From positions 1 through 64,000 of the forward strand of contig JAKALM010000016.1 of the NCBI GenBank assembly GCA_021824145.1: 64,000 bases of DNA, written 5' to 3'. Positions 25,646 to 34,094 of the stretch are shown in pieces. Source of the stretch: Bacteroidota bacterium. GTDB taxonomy: Bacteria; Bacteroidota; Ignavibacteria; Ignavibacteriales; Ignavibacteriaceae. The position numbers were made by a program, and so were the translations under genes. Within the stretch, counting starts at the first letter, position 1. Each line of letters starts with the position of its first letter. The notes below the pieces were generated by a model. That model saw nothing but the letters and a program-made list of their open reading frames with translations, was not told the DNA's origin and did not search any database.

Positions 25646-26437
25646 TTATTCAAAATTCTTTTTTAGAAAACTTAAAATTGCTTTACTTACAGCTTCGGGA
25701 TTTTCAATTGGTGTCATGTGCGCCGCCTTAGGAATTAAAACAAACTCCGATGATTTAATTTTATCCGCCATACTTTTCATTACTTCGGGCGGAGATAATT
25801 TGTCTTCTTCACCGCAAATAACCAACGTGGGAATTTTTATTTTTTCCAAATAAGGTGTTGTGTCGGTTCTGCCCTGCATTGCAAGCAAACAGCCTTTTAC
25901 GCCTACCGGATCCGACTTTAATGATCTTGTTAATGTTTCTTTATATTCTTTTAAATTCTTAACCGACTCTTCAGTAAAACATCCCGACACAAAATCTTCA
26001 ACAAATTTTTGAACTCCTAATTCATTAATTTTTTTAATGCCTGCCGCCCGTTTAAGTTTTCCTTCGTTATTATCTGCTTCTGGTTTTGTATCGCAAAGAA
26101 TTAATCCGCCTAGTATTTCTTCAAATCTTTCAACAGCACGCAGAGAAATATAGCCGCCCATCGAAAGCCCGCAGACAACTGGTTTATCAAGTTTAAGTTC
26201 ATTAATAATTTCTTCAAGATCATCAACAAAAGATTCCATCGTAAATTGTCCGTCGCCACAGGGAGAACCTCCAAGCCCGCGAATATCATAAGAAATGCAG
26301 AAATATGTTTTCTGCAAAATTGAAATTACATTTTCCCACATTAAATGATCGTAAGGGAAACCATGGATAAAAATGATTGGAGTGGCTACTGAGTTCCCTT
26401 GTTTGTATATTGAAATAATTTGTTTTTGGGATTTCAT
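25646..26437 (-). CDS. Alpha/beta-fold hydrolase
   Basis: A 263-residue cytoplasmic hydrolase with the nucleophile elbow GLSMGG (S92), the oxyanion-region HGFPYDHLMW, the acidic residue in GEEDKLSPP and the histidine in KAAHMTPIENP. These match the epoxide hydrolase/3-oxoadipate enol-lactonase-like group. Catalytic triad and length are complete. It lies 39 bases downstream of the SufS-like gene start on the same strand, upstream in the likely operon. Substrate unknown. Confidence 0.88.
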   Translation of the reverse strand: MKSQKQIISIYKQGNSVATPIIFIHGFPYDHLMWENVISILQKTYFCISYDIRGLGGSPCGDGQFTMESFVDDLEEIINELKLDKPVVCGLSMGGYISLRAVERFEEILGGLILCDTKPEADNNEGKLKRAAGIKKINELGVQKFVEDFVSGCFTEESVKNLKEYKETLTRSLKSDPVGVKGCLLAMQGRTDTTPYLEKIKIPTLVICGEEDKLSPPEVMKSMADKIKSSEFVLIPKAAHMTPIENPEAVSKAILSFLKKNFE

Positions 26438-26498
26438 AGATTCTGCTTCAACTTAATTTATTTGCAATTATATCATTAATAAAATTAAGGATTATATC

Positions 26499-27347
26499 AT
26501 GAAAAATAAATTTCAATCTATTTTGATTATATCTATTATTTTAACTTTCCAATCATTTGCCCAGCAAGATTCAACATTAAACAAATGGATTCCTTCCGCA
26601 ATTGCCGGCTTGAATATAAGCCAGCTTGCTTTAAGCAACTGGACTCAGGGCGGCGAAAATTCATTAACCTGGACACTAAACGGAAATTTAGGATTAAAAT
26701 ATTCTTCAACGGAATGGATTTTTAAAAACAGCCTAAAAGTTGCTTATGGAAGAACAAAACTAGGCGGTTCAGATTTTAAAACAAACGATAACGAATTTTA
26801 TATGGAAGATGTTTTATCAAGATCATTCGGCTGGGCAGTTGATCCGTTTATCAGCAACACAATTCGAACAACTGTTACCGCGGGATATAATTATACAAAC
26901 AATACGGCAATTGAAATTGCAAACTTTTTTGACCCTGGTTATGTAACGCAAAGCTTGGGATTTACTTATGATAAACTTTCTAACTTTAATACGCGGCTCG
27001 GTATAGGTTTTCAAGAGGTTTTTACAAATAAATTCAGGCAGTATTCGGATGATCCAAATACAGTAAACAAAGTTGAAGCTTTTAAACTTGAAACTGGTAT
27101 TCAATCTGTAACCAGCGGTAAATTTAATGTGGCACAAAATTTATTATTCACCAGCAGCTTAACGTTATTTTCAAGATTCGAAAGCCTTGATGTTTGGGAT
27201 GTTCGCTGGGATAACGCTTTGATTGCAAAAATAAACGACTGGATGAATGTAAATTTAACTTATCTTTTAATTTACCAGAAAGACCAATCTCTTACGACCC
27301 AAATGAAAGAAGGTCTTCAAATAGGTATTGTTTATGCGATTCTTTAA
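26499..27347 (+). CDS. DUF3078 outer-membrane beta-barrel protein
   Basis: A 282-residue exported protein with a signal peptide ending SFAQQ. The family mark is LNISQLALSNWTQGGENSLTW, followed by repeated amphipathic strands with alternating aromatic residues and a terminal YLLIYQKDQSLTTQMKEGLQ. DUF3078 proteins are found mostly in Bacteroidota relatives and are predicted outer-membrane barrels of unknown function. It is a single gene divergent from the hydrolase and followed by a stem-loop at 27376-27399. Confidence 0.85.
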   Translation: MKNKFQSILIISIILTFQSFAQQDSTLNKWIPSAIAGLNISQLALSNWTQGGENSLTWTLNGNLGLKYSSTEWIFKNSLKVAYGRTKLGGSDFKTNDNEFYMEDVLSRSFGWAVDPFISNTIRTTVTAGYNYTNNTAIEIANFFDPGYVTQSLGFTYDKLSNFNTRLGIGFQEVFTNKFRQYSDDPNTVNKVEAFKLETGIQSVTSGKFNVAQNLLFTSSLTLFSRFESLDVWDVRWDNALIAKINDWMNVNLTYLLIYQKDQSLTTQMKEGLQIGIVYAIL

Positions 27348-27375
27348 TTGAATTATTTCTTGAAAAAGAAAATGT

Positions 27376-27399
27376 TTTGCATCAAACAGCCGATGCAAA
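27376..27399 (+). terminator. Putative stem-loop after the DUF3078 gene
   Basis: TTTGCATC and GATGCAAA pair exactly around an 8-base loop, 28 bases after the stop. The T-rich tract comes only about 11 bases later, so efficiency is uncertain. Confidence 0.4.
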
Positions 27400-27455
27400 T
27401 TCTAAAAATATTTTTTAATATTTTTTGGCTGTTTTAGAAAATATATTTTTATGAT

Positions 27456-28919
27456 ATGAAGATTGCATTTCTCACTTCGGAAGCTGTGCCGTTTGCTAAA
27501 ACCGGCGGACTTGCTGATGTTGCCGGTGCGCTTCCAAAAGCATTGGAGCTTTTAGGATGTGAAGTTAAACTTTTCATTCCCAAATATTATTTAATCGACG
27601 AAGAAGAATTTAATCTGCATTATAATTGGGAGATTGGCGAAATCCCAATAAAAATTTCCAAGCACACTCGTTCCGTTCACGTTTATCAATCACTTTTGCC
27701 AGGCTCTAATGTTGAGGTTAATTTTATTGACTGCCCACATTATTACCACCGCGATCAAATTTATACCGACGGCTTTGATGAGGATGAAAGATTTATTCTT
27801 TTCAACCGGGGCGTTATTGAAACTCTGCAGCGAATGAAATGGGCGCCGGATATTATTCATTGCAATGATTGGCCAACCGGCTTGGCTCCGCTTTACTTAA
27901 AAGAGAATTACGCGTGGGATAAATTATTCCAATCTACTGCTTCGCTTTTTACAATTCATAACATCGGCTATCAAGGAAGATTTTCAAAAGACTCAATTAA
28001 ACATGCATCGATCCGGGAAGATTTATTTTATCCTGGCAGTCCGGTTGAATACCACGGTGATTTTTCTTTCATGAAAACCGGAATAATGTTTTCGGATATT
28101 ATCAACACTGTTAGCGAGACTTACGCGAAAGAAATTTTAACGCCGGAGTTTGGCGCCGGAATGGAAAATTCTCTTGATAAAAGAAAAGATGATCTGTACG
28201 GAATTTTAAACGGCGTTGATTATTCAGAATGGAACCCGCTGACTGATAAATTTATTCCTTATCATTATTCTTCCGATGATTTGAAAAACAAAATCAAAAT
28301 TAAACAAGAGCTTCTTAAAAAATTTAAAATAGAGTTTGATGAAAAAATTCCGTTGATTGGAATTGTTTCTCGGATGGTTAGTCAAAAAGGATTTGATTTA
28401 GTTGAAGAAGCCGCGAACGATCTGATGAAGTTAAATGCTCAGTGGATTATACTTGGCAGCGGAGAAGACCGCTACGAAGAAATGTTTAGAAATCTTCAGC
28501 AGACTTATCCGGATAAAGTCGCCGTTTATATTGGCTTTAACAATGAGCTTTCACATTTAGTTGAAGCTGGTGCGGATATTTTTTTAATGCCTTCGCTTTA
28601 TGAACCTTGCGGGCTTAATCAAATTTACAGCTTGAAATACGGCACTGTTCCGGTTGTTAGAAAAACCGGCGGACTTGCCGATACTGTAATTGACCGTAAG
28701 ATTCATAATTCGGGAACCGGCTTTACGTTCACGGATTATTCTGCAAAAGCATTAATAGATGCGGTAAAGAAAACGATTGACGCTTACGCCGAAAGAGAAT
28801 CCTGGCAAAAAATTCAAGTAAACGGAATGGCGGAGAATTTTTCGTGGGAAAATTCTGCAAAAAAATATATTGATCTTTATAAACTCGCCGCTCAAAAAAA
28901 GCAAAATTCTAAAGCTTAA
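27456..28919 (+). CDS. glgA: Glycogen/starch synthase, ADP-glucose type
   Basis: A 487-residue GT5 glucosyltransferase that elongates alpha-1,4-glucan. The ADP-glucose motif KTGGLADVAGALPKAL starts at K15. The C-terminal lobe has IGIVSRMVSQKGFDLVEEA and MPSLYEPCGLNQIYSLKYGTVPVVR followed by TGGLADTV. Length and all motifs are complete. No glgB, glgC or glgP gene is adjacent. It may store glucose imported by the glucan locus, but the distance gives no direct support. A hairpin lies at its 3' end. Confidence 0.95.
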   Translation: MKIAFLTSEAVPFAKTGGLADVAGALPKALELLGCEVKLFIPKYYLIDEEEFNLHYNWEIGEIPIKISKHTRSVHVYQSLLPGSNVEVNFIDCPHYYHRDQIYTDGFDEDERFILFNRGVIETLQRMKWAPDIIHCNDWPTGLAPLYLKENYAWDKLFQSTASLFTIHNIGYQGRFSKDSIKHASIREDLFYPGSPVEYHGDFSFMKTGIMFSDIINTVSETYAKEILTPEFGAGMENSLDKRKDDLYGILNGVDYSEWNPLTDKFIPYHYSSDDLKNKIKIKQELLKKFKIEFDEKIPLIGIVSRMVSQKGFDLVEEAANDLMKLNAQWIILGSGEDRYEEMFRNLQQTYPDKVAVYIGFNNELSHLVEAGADIFLMPSLYEPCGLNQIYSLKYGTVPVVRKTGGLADTVIDRKIHNSGTGFTFTDYSAKALIDAVKKTIDAYAERESWQKIQVNGMAENFSWENSAKKYIDLYKLAAQKKQNSKA

Positions 28920-28944
28920 CAATCATTTTATAAAAATGATTGTT
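28918..28944 (+). terminator. Stem-loop at the glgA 3' end
   Basis: AACAATCATTTT pairs perfectly with AAAATGATTGTT around three bases. It begins within the TAA stop of glgA. No long T-run follows, so it may be a weak terminator or a 3'-end stabiliser. Confidence 0.55.
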
Positions 28945-29042
28945 ATTCAATTCAAATAACTTTAGTTTTCTCAAAGATTATTCTAATTCTTTGTAAAACC
29001 TAAAACTGAAATGACAACAGAACTTACAAAATGGAGAATTAA

Positions 29043-30170
29043 ATGAACGCCGCTGATACAATAAACACCCCGGAAAAAACTAAGCAAAGCACAAGAGTTT
29101 CATCAATTGATGCATTCAGAGGATTCACTGTGCTTGCAATGATTTTTGTTATTCAAGTTGCTGGTTATACCAACCTGCCTTTAACAATGTCCTGGTTCGG
29201 AAGCCCGCCGGTTTCAACTTTCAAACACGCCGGCGATGCAATTAACGCAACTGGAATTGGATTAACTTTTACAGACCTTGTCGCTCCTTTCTTTGTTTTT
29301 ATTGTTGGAATGGTTTTGCCGTTAAGTAAAAAAAGAAGAGGCGCCGAGTGGTGGAAGCACGTTGGTAAAAGAACTTTCTTGCTTATCGCTCTTGGAGTAA
29401 TTTATATTTCGCTTGCGCTTGGTTCCACAAACGAATGGGGCGGCTTATCTTACTGGTGGGGAATTCTTCAGGCAATCGGAGTTGCTTATTTTATGGGCGC
29501 CGCATCAATGATGCTGAATAAATGGCAGCGATGGATTTTAGTTTTTGTAATTGCCGGCTTTCATCTTTTTATGTCGATGAATTTCAATTGGTGGCTGCAT
29601 CTCGGCGATCCGAGCAAAGGATTTTGGACAATCGCAAATCTTTCCGGCGATCCGCTTAGGCCGCTTACAATTCATTGCACACCGTGGGCTTCAATATCAT
29701 ACGGAATGATTACAATTGTCGGAACGCTGCTCGGAGAATCTTTGCTAAGCCATTCGCATAAAACAATAATTACACAATCAATTTTAATCGGCGTAGTTCT
29801 TTGCGCAATCGGTTATGCACTTCATTTATATGATTGGCCAAACTTTGCAATGAATAAAGACACGGTTTCTGCGTCTTACGCAATTTTCACTTCGGGATTT
29901 TCTGCAATCACTTTTCTAATCTTTTATTTAATTATGGACGTTGCAAAATATCAAAAGTGGGCGTGGGCATTTATCGTGTTTGGATCAAATGCGCTGCTTG
30001 GTTATTTCCTTCAACCGATCGTTAGAATTTTCGCTTTTGCTTTGGGTTTCAAACCATATTTAATCGGCTTAAGCGGCTGGTACGCAATGTTTATCGGACT
30101 TGTTTGGACGGCGGTTCTTTGGCTGGTTCTATTGTGGTGCAACAAACGAAATATTTATTGGAGAATATAA
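29043..30170 (+). CDS. HGSNAT-like membrane acyltransferase (DUF5009/COG4299)
   Basis: A 375-residue polytopic inner-membrane protein with about ten helices. The family motifs are RVSSIDAFRGFTVLAMIFVI at the N terminus, a histidine in TFKHAGDAIN (H62) and FTDLVAPFFVFIVGMVLPLS (D78). Homologues include human heparan-alpha-glucosaminide N-acetyltransferase, which acetylates a sugar across a membrane. Bacterial members are widely found near carbohydrate genes but their substrates are unknown. The GGGWW-like loops here are tryptophan-rich. It is likely co-transcribed with the small gene that follows 7 bases later. Confidence 0.85.
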   Translation: MNAADTINTPEKTKQSTRVSSIDAFRGFTVLAMIFVIQVAGYTNLPLTMSWFGSPPVSTFKHAGDAINATGIGLTFTDLVAPFFVFIVGMVLPLSKKRRGAEWWKHVGKRTFLLIALGVIYISLALGSTNEWGGLSYWWGILQAIGVAYFMGAASMMLNKWQRWILVFVIAGFHLFMSMNFNWWLHLGDPSKGFWTIANLSGDPLRPLTIHCTPWASISYGMITIVGTLLGESLLSHSHKTIITQSILIGVVLCAIGYALHLYDWPNFAMNKDTVSASYAIFTSGFSAITFLIFYLIMDVAKYQKWAWAFIVFGSNALLGYFLQPIVRIFAFALGFKPYLIGLSGWYAMFIGLVWTAVLWLVLLWCNKRNIYWRI

Positions 30171-30177
30171 AAATAAA

Positions 30178-30669
30178 ATGAAGGATTTAGATTTCGATCC
30201 TTACAAAACGAAAAATGAATTCCGGCAAAACTACAAGCTTCATGACCTTGCTGAAACCTACGGCAAAAATCTTTTAATACAATGGGGTTTTGAATTTAAG
30301 GAATTCGGAAAAGACAACCGTCATCAAAAAGTTTGGGAAGGCGGCGAAGACCAGCCGGATTTGATTATCGAATATAAAGGTAAAAGAGCTTTAATTGATT
30401 GGAAAGGAAAACACCATCCTGCGTGGCTTGCTAACCAGCGAGCAGTAAACTCTTATGAAAATTGGAATAACAAATTAAAACTTCCGGTGCTTATTTGTTT
30501 TGCATTGTTCAACAATAATGATTCATTTCTTGAATTTAAATTTGCCTGTCTGGGAGTTCACAAATATTCTTCATCCGAAAAGAAAGAGTGGGACAAAAAC
30601 ACAACAGTTGAATTTCAAAAAGATTTGCCCGATTTTTCGAAACCAAACGTACTGATGTATCTTATTTAA
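30178..30669 (+). CDS. Hypothetical PD-(D/E)XK-like protein
   Basis: A 163-residue soluble protein. The start is taken as ATG 30178, seven bases after the upstream stop; an overlapping frame extends back to 30100 but would run through the acyltransferase gene. It has a possible nuclease-fold active site, QPDLIIEYKGKRALIDWKGK, i.e. D followed after 13 residues by D-W-K, resembling the D-x(n)-(D/E)-x-K core. No DNA-binding domain is visible. I do not recognise a named family, and the nuclease assignment is a motif-level guess. Confidence 0.6.
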   Translation: MKDLDFDPYKTKNEFRQNYKLHDLAETYGKNLLIQWGFEFKEFGKDNRHQKVWEGGEDQPDLIIEYKGKRALIDWKGKHHPAWLANQRAVNSYENWNNKLKLPVLICFALFNNNDSFLEFKFACLGVHKYSSSEKKEWDKNTTVEFQKDLPDFSKPNVLMYLI

Positions 30670-30708
30670 TTCTGCCAACGCTGTTTTATATTTCTGAGAA
30701 AATATTTT

Positions 30709-31254
30709 ATGCTTTTTAATTTAAAGCTAAAACAAGATTTAGAAATAGTTTTCAGAACCTCAAATTCATCCGATGAATTATTTGATTCTTTCCGCGTTGC
30801 AATTGATAATAAATTTGATGACGAAGATCTTTATAAAATTTTACTTAGGAATAAGGCTCTTTCCGCCGATGAAATTTCTATGTTCGCGGAAAAAATCTGT
30901 AAAGAATTCCCAGACCTTTCTTATAACATTTATTTTTGCGTTGCACAGCTTTTTGAGTCGATTTCATCTTATGGAAAATATCTGGATAGATCATTTACAT
31001 ATTACATAAAAGCTGCCGGCAGCAAGCCAGCTCTTCACGAACCATATATGGCAATTGCAAAAATGTATAATGCCGATTTTAATATTCCAAAGTTTGAATC
31101 GATTGTGAATGCTATTGAAGACGCTTTACAAAATGTTAATTTAAAAAGCTCGCTTTGCTTTGCACTTTCAGACCTTTATAAAAAAATTAACAATAATGAA
31201 AAAAGCTTGGACTATCAAAAGTTGGGGGAAACTTATCAAAGGGATGGTAAATAA
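30709..31254 (+). CDS. Hypothetical TPR-like helical protein
   Basis: A 181-residue protein with helical repeat character: YYIKAAGSKPALHEPYMAIAKMYNAD and LCFALSDLYKKINNNEKSLDYQKLGE resemble tetratricopeptide units. There is no signal peptide or catalytic motif. It follows the PD-(D/E)XK-like gene by 39 bases and ends two bases before the convergent patatin gene stop. A scaffold or interaction role would be usual for such repeats; nothing more specific can be said. Confidence 0.6.
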   Translation: MLFNLKLKQDLEIVFRTSNSSDELFDSFRVAIDNKFDDEDLYKILLRNKALSADEISMFAEKICKEFPDLSYNIYFCVAQLFESISSYGKYLDRSFTYYIKAAGSKPALHEPYMAIAKMYNADFNIPKFESIVNAIEDALQNVNLKSSLCFALSDLYKKINNNEKSLDYQKLGETYQRDGK

Positions 31255-31256
31255 TT

Positions 31257-33965
31257 TTAATAATAATAGCCTATTGAAAAATAGAAGAACGTATCTCCAA
31301 AGCTAAGCGGATTTCCCGGAAGATTTTTCACAAACAAAAAACTTTTCCCAATAGAAAAATCTGCTGGACCGATTGGCGTATCAAAAGAAAGCGTTGTACC
31401 GATTCCATGCCTTAAATCTTTAAATCTAATTTCTTCCTGTTCCGGCCATGCATATCCCAAATCGTATCTAGCTTTAAAATAAGTATCAAAGAAAATTTTA
31501 AATGGAAGTTCATATCGATATTCTAATGAAGCAAGAAATATTTGCCTTCCCCTAAACTCGTTATCGCGCATACCGAAAAATGAATTTTGCCCGCCGAGAG
31601 AATATTGCTCGCTAAGCGGTAAGGTTTTATCTGCAAAACCTAGTTCAAATCTTGGAGAAAGTGTGCTTGCGCCGCCAAAAGTAAAATAGCTTTTATAATA
31701 AAAATTAATATTTGTAAAGCCAATATCTCCACCAAGAATTGTTTGTGCCGATTCGTACTCGCCTTTAAAATAAAATCCGCGCCGGGGATATGGATATTTG
31801 TCCTGCGTATCTATCGTAGAACTTGCTTTCAAACTTACTATATTATCTCGATATGGCATTTGAAGATTCTGCTGCAAATTTTCAACTTGGTCAACTTGGT
31901 ATTTCCCTTCAAAAATCAAATTACCAAAACGTTCTACTTGGGTTCCAAGCGATACCGATCCGCCGTAAAAAATTTGCCGGTATTCGCCATTCTGCTTTCT
32001 TTCAAAATGAGATGTGCCTTTAAAAACATCCTGATCATAAGTATAAATATCATCAAACTTATAATATGCATTTATTTTATAAGTTAAGTATGTATTAAAA
32101 ATTCTATTCGATTTATGTTCAAGACTGTAAGCTCTGTTTCTTGTTCCACCAAAAAGTAAAAGCCCTAACTCTGTTCCTGAGCCGAAAAGATTTTCATCTA
32201 CCAGATCAAGACTAAGCTGCGCTTTATTTTCGTTATCTATTCTAAAACCAACGCGCAGCAGGCTTGCTGTTTTCTCTTTAACATCTATTATCAAAGTATT
32301 TTTGTCTCCATCCCTCTTAACATTCAGAAAAATTTCGTCAAACAGATTTGTACTTCGCAAGTTTGTCAAGCCCTGCTTGATATCATTATAGTTAAAATAA
32401 TCACCAGCTTTTAAAGGAAGCTCTCTTGTAATTATTGTGGGAAGCGTATACTTATTTCCCTCAATTTTAATTGAAGTAATTTTGCCTTCATCAAAATAAA
32501 TATTTAGCGCTCCTGATTTTTCATCAAAATCTACTTTTTGAACTTCTGCTAAAGAAAATCCTTTTTGTCTATAAAGATTTAAAACTTGAATTAATTTTGT
32601 TACGAGCCTTTGCGCATTATAAGGAGCGTTTATCATTGTATTTAGAATTGAATATGCATTTGCTCTATTAATTAAGGTAACGCCGATAATGTTTACCGTA
32701 TTTACTTGCGGATTTTCTATGGCAACAAAATTTATTTTAGCATAATTTTTATACTGATTTACTTCTGCTTTAAGGCTTTTATAATTACCGCTTGAATAAA
32801 TAGTATTTAAATCTTTCAAGATTTCAAAATTGGAAACAGAATCTTGCGTAGCATATTTTTGAATATATGGTGATTCTAAACTGCTGGTGTTGCTGTCAAC
32901 CAAAACATCGTGTACATAAAATTCCTTCAAACCTAATTTTTTATAAAATAACGAATCTATTTGTAATTTTATTTTTTCTGCTAACGGAATTGCTGCTTTA
33001 TAGCCTTGTGAGATTAAAGAATCTGGATGAGAAAAATCATTAATTGCAATGTCATCAAGATCGGGCGTAATAATACTGTTAGCAAGCCTTAGCTGTGCTT
33101 CGTTCAATCGTCTCATTGGAATGCTTACAACTTGATCTGCAACTTCCCAAGGAAGAGACAGTTCTCCTTCCGGATGCAATTCGCTTGTGGTGTTAACGGC
33201 AATTATATAATCACCGCCTAGCTCAGATGCAATTTTTACAGGAATATTTGCAACTAATCCACCATCAACAAGAGTTAGTGAATCGACATTTACGGGAGAC
33301 AAAAAAAATGAAACGCTTGAACTTGCCCGCATTGCTTCGCTTAAAGATCCGCCGTCTAAAATTACGGGCTGCCCAGTAACCAAGTTCGTGCAAACTGCCC
33401 TATACTTTTTTGCTAATTCATCAAAACTGGAATCTATGTGAATGGGCGCTTGAAAGGTAAGTAGATTTAAAAAATTTGAAAGTTTCTGTCCGCTGTTTAA
33501 CGAAGTTGGCAGAACTAAGCCCAGCCCTTTTAACCTTAAAGAAAAAATTGCTTTGTCTTCTGTAATTTTTTGATCGACAAATAATTCTCTTCTATTTGTT
33601 TCTCTATCCGACGATAATAAATTATCCCAATCTGTATTCTGTGCTATTGAATCCAATTGATCTAAAGTATAACCAGATGCATATAGCCCGCCAACAATGC
33701 TTCCCATACTAGTACCAACAATTATATTTATTGGTATATTAAAATCTTTTAATGCCTTCAGTACTCCAATTTGAGCCAACCCTCTGGCTCCGCCGCCGCT
33801 CAATGCAACAGCAATTTCGGGCATTTGGGAAGAAACGTTTTCAGATAATCCAAAAGGCAATCTCTTTATTTTTGTTTCAACAGTTAAAGTATGTGTGGTT
33901 TGTGCAAATGACAAATTAAGAATTAAAGGAAGGGAAATTAAAAATATTTTTTTTAAGAATATCAT
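31257..33965 (-). CDS. Patatin-like phospholipase fused to POTRA and outer-membrane barrel
   Basis: A 902-residue exported protein with a signal peptide ending LSFAQ. The patatin domain (about 50-260) has the oxyanion GGGARGLAQIG, the nucleophile serine in GTSMGS and the aspartate in LVDGGLVANIP. A POTRA-like region (about 490-570) with ITRELPLKAGDYFNYNDI follows, then a D15/BamA-type barrel (about 575-902) ending in an aromatic-rich strand FYFSIGYYY. This resembles type Vd autotransporters (PlpD). The lipase may act on membrane phospholipids or be surface-exposed. Whether the patatin is released is unknown. Confidence 0.9.
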   Translation of the reverse strand: MIFLKKIFLISLPLILNLSFAQTTHTLTVETKIKRLPFGLSENVSSQMPEIAVALSGGGARGLAQIGVLKALKDFNIPINIIVGTSMGSIVGGLYASGYTLDQLDSIAQNTDWDNLLSSDRETNRRELFVDQKITEDKAIFSLRLKGLGLVLPTSLNSGQKLSNFLNLLTFQAPIHIDSSFDELAKKYRAVCTNLVTGQPVILDGGSLSEAMRASSSVSFFLSPVNVDSLTLVDGGLVANIPVKIASELGGDYIIAVNTTSELHPEGELSLPWEVADQVVSIPMRRLNEAQLRLANSIITPDLDDIAINDFSHPDSLISQGYKAAIPLAEKIKLQIDSLFYKKLGLKEFYVHDVLVDSNTSSLESPYIQKYATQDSVSNFEILKDLNTIYSSGNYKSLKAEVNQYKNYAKINFVAIENPQVNTVNIIGVTLINRANAYSILNTMINAPYNAQRLVTKLIQVLNLYRQKGFSLAEVQKVDFDEKSGALNIYFDEGKITSIKIEGNKYTLPTIITRELPLKAGDYFNYNDIKQGLTNLRSTNLFDEIFLNVKRDGDKNTLIIDVKEKTASLLRVGFRIDNENKAQLSLDLVDENLFGSGTELGLLLFGGTRNRAYSLEHKSNRIFNTYLTYKINAYYKFDDIYTYDQDVFKGTSHFERKQNGEYRQIFYGGSVSLGTQVERFGNLIFEGKYQVDQVENLQQNLQMPYRDNIVSLKASSTIDTQDKYPYPRRGFYFKGEYESAQTILGGDIGFTNINFYYKSYFTFGGASTLSPRFELGFADKTLPLSEQYSLGGQNSFFGMRDNEFRGRQIFLASLEYRYELPFKIFFDTYFKARYDLGYAWPEQEEIRFKDLRHGIGTTLSFDTPIGPADFSIGKSFLFVKNLPGNPLSFGDTFFYFSIGYYY

Positions 33966-34094
33966 TTATATAAATGTATTGTGTCTCCAAGAAAAAATAA
34001 TTTTTCTCCACCTAATTAAATACATCTCTCAACAAAACTTAATTTCAATTTTTTGAAGCCACAGAAGAATTTAAATTTCAGATAAAATATAAAA

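Noticed and set aside
30100-30177. Upstream extension of the PD-(D/E)XK-like gene
   Set aside because: This part overlaps the end of the acyltransferase gene in another frame, and the first good ATG after that gene is 30178.
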